Source of the DNA: an uncultured Lachnospiraceae bacterium | Lineage (GTDB): Bacteria; Bacillota; Clostridia; Lachnospirales; Lachnospiraceae | DNA: 59,327 nt | Reading direction: 5' to 3' | Assembly (NCBI GenBank): GCA_902762905.1 | Contig: CACWQE010000012.1 | Coordinates: 8,440-67,766, forward strand | Shown: one piece after another, positions 56,069-59,327 of the stretch | How positions within the stretch are numbered: position 1 is the stretch's first letter | Layout of the letters: every line of letters starts with the position of its first letter | The notes under the pieces: generated by a model | Told to the model about the DNA's origin: nothing | Database searches by the model: none | The model's input: the letters and a program-made list of their open reading frames with translations, nothing else | Position numbers and translations under genes: made by a program

Positions 56069-57778
56069 TTATAATTTGCTAGATATTTCTTCAAGCTTCT
56101 GTTTTAATTCGTCAATCTCATCTTGTTGGATCTGTACCATTTTGATAAGGTATGGAACAAACTTTGAGTAATCCACTCCCGGAAATACATATTCTTTACC
56201 TTCCCGAAAATGTTCTTCATAGTCCTTATCCTGGCATACAGTAACCGACGGTATTATATCTTTGACCTCTTCGTAGATCACCCCTCTCTGATTTTTATTT
56301 CCTCCGTGGCTATAATCAAAAGATACTACATTTACATCCAGTATCTTCCTAGCTTCTTCATCTGATAACGATTCAACATTCTCTTTTGCAAGTCTGGTAG
56401 ATGTATTAGAATATCCATGTGCTGTAATCCACCCGCCAAATCCCATAGAGTACCCTTCATCCCAAGTGCCAGCCATTGAATCATGATAAACAGCAAATGG
56501 AAGAATTACCGAATTATATGGTGTAAGAAATCCTATACCTACATGTTGAAATCTATCCGTTGCGCCATAAGTAGTATTTACAAGTGAAATTCCACAAGCA
56601 GGTCCCTGCGATGACATTCCCTCCCCACCAAGATATATAGTCGTTGAACCAAAATCCATTCTTCCATACAACTTGTTATCTTTTATAATATTTAATGCAG
56701 ATGCATTAACGGTCCCACTTACAGTGGCATTCTTAAGATCCGCATTTCCTTCTTCAGACACTGTAAAATTATTCGATGTGAAAGAAATCTTCTTAGCAGT
56801 TAAATCTATACTATTTCCAGCAAGCAAATTAATAATATCCGTTGCTTCCATAGATATATTATCAGCAGTGATAGCAACCTCTGTTCCATCCTTCGGATCA
56901 CTTGTTAAAGCTACTGCTACAAGCTTTCCATTATCATCTACCTTTAGTACGATTTCCTCTGCATGCAACTCAATTGCGGCTTCTATCACATCTCTAATTT
57001 CTTCTAGTTGAATCTGTGTTACAGCTGGTCCTGGTCCGCTACGATCCGTTATGTACATGATTCCTGTCTCTACATCCACATAATAATCACCTGCAAAAGC
57101 ATGCCCATATCCATATTTAATATCTTTATCCTTATATTTCTCTGGAATATCCCATTTACTCTGAGTTTTAGAAACTGTTTGTTCTACTCCTTCTTTACTG
57201 ATATTGATAGCATTATTCACTTCTTCTGTTGTAGAATAGTTCTTCAATTTGTTATCTAGTGAAAGATCTAATTCTGTCGCACTTTGTTCAATTGCAGTAT
57301 TCATTTCTTCCTTAGTGGAATAATCCTGGAATGTTTTAGATACATTCTGCAAAATAGATTCTGCAGTAATATCTATCTCCGCTCGCAGTGTCTTTTCCGT
57401 GGACTTGATCTGATCATTCACATCCTGGTATGACTGTGAGTAATCTGTAGCCTTATTGCCACTTTCCAACTTTGCATGCCATATATAGTAATCTCCGGCT
57501 GGTAGATATAATGCTACCTGTTGGTTGGCAGATGCTTCAAATGTATGCTCTACTCTCGTCCAATCCCGGTACACATCAAATTGCTTAATCGTGCTTTCTT
57601 CGACAGATAGATTGCACTCATACTGTCCCACTGCACGAATCCAGAATCCAATCGTATAATTTCCATCAGACGGAATCGTCACAATGGATAGATATGCTGC
57701 TCCTGTCATGTGTATGGATGTCATAGTGCTTGTGGTACCGTTTGGATCTGCTCCGTTGTATTCAGATATTCTTGACAT
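56069..57778 (-). CDS. Phage tail/receptor-binding protein with C-terminal S74 auto-chaperone domain
   Basis: 569 aa from the ATG at 57778, chosen because AAAGGAAG lies five bases upstream; longer in-frame reading upstream crosses the inverted repeat. N-terminal ~110 residues look like a carbohydrate-binding beta-sandwich. Coiled-coil repeats follow (LRAEIDITAESILQNVSKTF and similar). A beta-rich middle (NISMEATDIINLLAGNSIDL, LKNATVSGTVNASALNI) is typical of clostridial tail proteins. The last ~115 residues are an S74 intramolecular chaperone: STRLAKENVESLSDEEARKI, with Ser and Lys five residues apart as in the self-cleaving dyad, and RGVIYEEVKDIIPSV, ending in a coiled coil. It lacks the usual N-terminal tail-attachment part, which may be encoded beyond the cassette. 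Confidence 0.82.
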   Translation of the reverse strand: MSRISEYNGADPNGTTSTMTSIHMTGAAYLSIVTIPSDGNYTIGFWIRAVGQYECNLSVEESTIKQFDVYRDWTRVEHTFEASANQQVALYLPAGDYYIWHAKLESGNKATDYSQSYQDVNDQIKSTEKTLRAEIDITAESILQNVSKTFQDYSTKEEMNTAIEQSATELDLSLDNKLKNYSTTEEVNNAINISKEGVEQTVSKTQSKWDIPEKYKDKDIKYGYGHAFAGDYYVDVETGIMYITDRSGPGPAVTQIQLEEIRDVIEAAIELHAEEIVLKVDDNGKLVAVALTSDPKDGTEVAITADNISMEATDIINLLAGNSIDLTAKKISFTSNNFTVSEEGNADLKNATVSGTVNASALNIIKDNKLYGRMDFGSTTIYLGGEGMSSQGPACGISLVNTTYGATDRFQHVGIGFLTPYNSVILPFAVYHDSMAGTWDEGYSMGFGGWITAHGYSNTSTRLAKENVESLSDEEARKILDVNVVSFDYSHGGNKNQRGVIYEEVKDIIPSVTVCQDKDYEEHFREGKEYVFPGVDYSKFVPYLIKMVQIQQDEIDELKQKLEEISSKL

Positions 57779-57797
57779 TGTTACTTCCTTTCTCCAA

Positions 57798-57823
57798 GAA
57801 AACTGAATATTATATGATGAGAT
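57798..57823 (+). repeat. Inversion site A (26-bp inverted repeat)
   Basis: Begins GAAAACTGAATATT and ends ATGATGAGAT. Identical, in opposite orientation, to site B. It lies 20 bp upstream of the tail-protein start; on the minus strand it contains TATAAT and reads ISSYNIQF in frame with the tail gene. Confidence 0.92.
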
Positions 57824-57825
57824 AG

Positions 57826-57987
57826 GGACATATAAATAAGCCAACACAATACTTTAAAGCAGGAATCTTACTTGCTATTAATATAGGTGGGTATATTGTT
57901 CAATTATTATTTGATTATAATACTGTAAATACATGGTGTAGAAAAAAATACTCAGATACTTGGACGGAATGGTCTAATCTTAATTAG
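57826..57987 (+). pseudogene. Tail-tip (knob-like) C-terminal fragment, no start codon
   Basis: Open from just inside site A to a stop at 57985-57987 (53 codons). NKPTQYFKAGILLAINIGGY and the end [14 protein letters not shown] match the C-termini of phage tail fibre knob domains. No start codon, and an in-frame stop (57823-57825) precedes it. It looks like an unexpressed alternative tip. Confidence 0.6.
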
Positions 57988-58247
57988 ATTTTCCCGATTA
58001 TTATATCAACTGTTGCATTCGTAAATATATCCTCTGAATTAAATAATACAATTTGATTTACATTATTTATATCGCATGCAAATCCGTTCCGTGTAAACAT
58101 TGTATATTTTGAGCCTTCATAATATCCAGAGCAATTAATTACGAAAGCATTTTCTTTAGTAAACCCATCAGGCAATGCAATGAATGATTGTGCGTTTATA
58201 TCTGAATTCAGTTGCAGTGTAAGTTTGGCAACTGAAAATTTTGTCAT
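57984..58247 (-). CDS. Alternative tail-tip-like module (87 aa) in the invertible segment
   Basis: The ATG at 58247 is formed by the inner edge of site B; the same frame is open backwards through most of the repeat (ILYDE) to a TGA. Beta-rich sequence ([36 protein letters not shown]) with no recognised family. It converges on, and overlaps by 4 bp, the plus-strand knob fragment. It may be a C-terminal module awaiting fusion rather than a free protein. Confidence 0.5.
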
Positions 58248-58271
58248 CTCATCATATAATATTCAGTTTTC
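58246..58271 (-). repeat. Inversion site B (26-bp inverted repeat)
   Basis: Exact inverted copy of site A; the two flank 422 bp. It lies 12 bp beyond the end of the recombinase gene. Confidence 0.92.
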
Positions 58272-58283
58272 AAGGTTCGTTTA

Positions 58284-59264
58284 TTAGGCACACCTTTGAT
58301 GTGCCAATTTGACGTTTTGCTGTTCTACCTGGCAGTAGATCAGCGTGGTATCTATTCTTTCATGTCCTAACATGGTCTTTACTTCCACTATGGAAGCTCC
58401 CCTGTTCAGACAGTTTGTTGCTAATGTTCGCCGGAACTTATGTGCATGTACATCTTCTATGCCGCATTTTGCAGAAAGCCTTGATAACATGGTCTGTATT
58501 GCTTTGATTGTGATTCTGGTGTACGGTTTCTGCCGCCGGACGAATAATGCATCATCATCATCTGTTCTGGTTGCCAAGTATTTCTTTAAGTAATACATGC
58601 TTGTCTCATTGAAATACACCGTCCTTTCCTTATTTCCTTTACCGAATACTACACATTCATTTCCTTTTATATCTGACCGGTTCATCCGGCACAGTTCTGA
58701 TACACGGGCACCCGTGGAATACAGCACTTCCATAATAGCCAGATCCCGGAGGTTACTTGCGCTTAATTTCAATTCTTCACGCTCTGCATCCGTATAAGCC
58801 GGTCTTACTACCTTATCTTCTTTCACATGATGTATCTTAATCATCGGGTTTCCTGTTATGTAATCTTCCTCTGCCAACCACCGGAAAAACGCATTTACCT
58901 TAACTATGCGATTGTTGATATATGATTTTGCTTTTCCCTCATGCATAATCTTAGCAAAGTACCATTTCAGATCATCTGATGTGATACTCTTAACATCCTT
59001 TCCGATATCCTGTAGCATACGTTCATTCTCATACCGGTATCCTTCCAATGTAGACTTCTGCAAACCTGCCAATTCTCTCTCTGCTAAGAAACGCTTCAAC
59101 AGTCTATCTGACGTATCATCATATTCGACTATCTCATGTTTCATTTCCTCTAGTGAATAGTTCTCCAATTCCCGAAGTAGCGTGAATTCCAATTCTTCCA
59201 ACTGCTTCTCATCCAATACCTTACTCATTACCAACTTAACATTCTTAATCAATCTCTCTTTCAT
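58284..59264 (-). CDS. Tyrosine recombinase (Xer/invertase-like)
   Basis: 326 aa. The N-terminal SAM-like core-binding domain covers about 50-150 (TLEGYRYENERMLQDIGKDV). The catalytic domain has R187 (STGARVSELCR), K209/K212 (GKGNKER), H275-x-x-R278 (HAHKFRRTLAT), H301 (LGHERIDTT) and Y310 (LIYCQV), so all active-site residues are present. SD GGAGGTGATC is excellent. Flanked by sites B and C, it is the probable enzyme that recombines them. It could instead, or also, serve as the element's integrase. Confidence 0.93.
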   Translation of the reverse strand: MKERLIKNVKLVMSKVLDEKQLEELEFTLLRELENYSLEEMKHEIVEYDDTSDRLLKRFLAERELAGLQKSTLEGYRYENERMLQDIGKDVKSITSDDLKWYFAKIMHEGKAKSYINNRIVKVNAFFRWLAEEDYITGNPMIKIHHVKEDKVVRPAYTDAEREELKLSASNLRDLAIMEVLYSTGARVSELCRMNRSDIKGNECVVFGKGNKERTVYFNETSMYYLKKYLATRTDDDDALFVRRQKPYTRITIKAIQTMLSRLSAKCGIEDVHAHKFRRTLATNCLNRGASIVEVKTMLGHERIDTTLIYCQVEQQNVKLAHQRCA

Positions 59265-59306
59265 ATAAGATCACCTCCGGATGCATTATATCATCCGGGT
59301 TGAAAG

Positions 59307-59326
59307 TGAAGATTATATGATGAGAT
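59307..59326 (+). repeat. Third, imperfect recombination site C
   Basis: TGAAGATTATATGATGAGAT matches 19 of 20 bases of sites A and B, in the orientation of A. It lies just upstream of the recombinase at the window edge. On the minus strand it reads ISSYNLHF, as site A reads ISSYNIQF. Confidence 0.8.
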
Positions 59327-59327
59327 G

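Larger units (their letters stand above)
54962..59327. mobile_element. Phage-like element inserted in cotJC, right end beyond window
   Basis: Starts where cotJC loses homology. Contains endolysin, holin, S74-type tail protein, invertible cassette and tyrosine recombinase, all minus strand. Lysis genes next to an attachment end are typical of prophages. Head and packaging genes, if any, lie beyond 59327, so prophage, tailocin and small excisable element cannot be told apart. Confidence 0.7.

Noticed and set aside
57779..57847. GTG start extending the S74 tail protein across the inverted repeat
   Set aside because: No ribosome site there, whereas the ATG at 57778 has AAAGGAAG at good distance. 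The reading across the repeat is kept only as evidence for a larger fused gene.

Overview
The window comes from a spore-forming Gram-positive bacterium of the class Clostridia. The gene content and order fit the family Lachnospiraceae: a dgt-dnaG-rpoD-trmK-nif3 block, a TagGH-type wall polymer locus, cotJA/cotJB, and low-to-mid GC with strong Shine-Dalgarno sequences. The genus cannot be fixed from the sequence alone. Most genes lie on the minus strand.

Left part (1-23.5 kb): a very large secreted repeat protein runs off the left edge, preceded in its operon by a secreted protein with Thr/Glu/Pro repeats. Next comes a long minus-strand operon for a phosphate-containing surface glycopolymer. 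In transcription order it has galE, a diacylglycerol-kinase-like gene, glmM, a GH25 lysozyme, a WbaP-type sugar-phosphate transferase, a CDP-alditol transferase, a GT2, a second and larger CDP-alditol transferase, a GT-C-like membrane protein, the TagG/TagH exporter, a third CDP-alditol transferase, and tarI/tarJ for CDP-ribitol. Directly upstream is a separate operon (cysD, cysNC, sulfotransferase) that makes PAPS and uses it. No PAPS reductase is present, so sulfation of a surface glycan is the likely purpose.

Middle part (27.5-42.4 kb): the preQ0 operon queD-queE-folE-queC, thrC, a 3D-domain wall protein, a divergent AP2-like gene, the RNase P RNA gene, a nucleoside kinase, and the macromolecular-synthesis block dgt-dnaG-rpoD-trmK-nif3.

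42.4-45.2 kb: a holin/endolysin remnant with tiny membrane peptides, structured GC-rich hairpins, and a seven-gene tRNA operon. 45.3-54 kb: GT2, an acidic membrane peptide, pcrA, metF, a DUF1836 gene, a TrpR-like gene, a cytoplasmic alpha-amylase and an orphan substrate-binding lipoprotein, followed by a candidate small RNA.

Right end (54.2-59.3 kb): the spore-coat operon cotJA-cotJB-cotJC is intact until codon 31-32 of cotJC. There the reading frame is broken by a phage-like element containing an endolysin, a holin, a tail protein with a C-terminal S74 chaperone domain, and a tyrosine recombinase. Inside the element, perfect 26-bp inverted repeats flank a 422-bp segment holding two convergent tail-tip-like reading frames, and a third, imperfect copy of the repeat lies just upstream of the recombinase. 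This looks like a tyrosine-recombinase DNA-inversion system in a prophage or tailocin that interrupts a sporulation gene. It is the most interesting part of the window.
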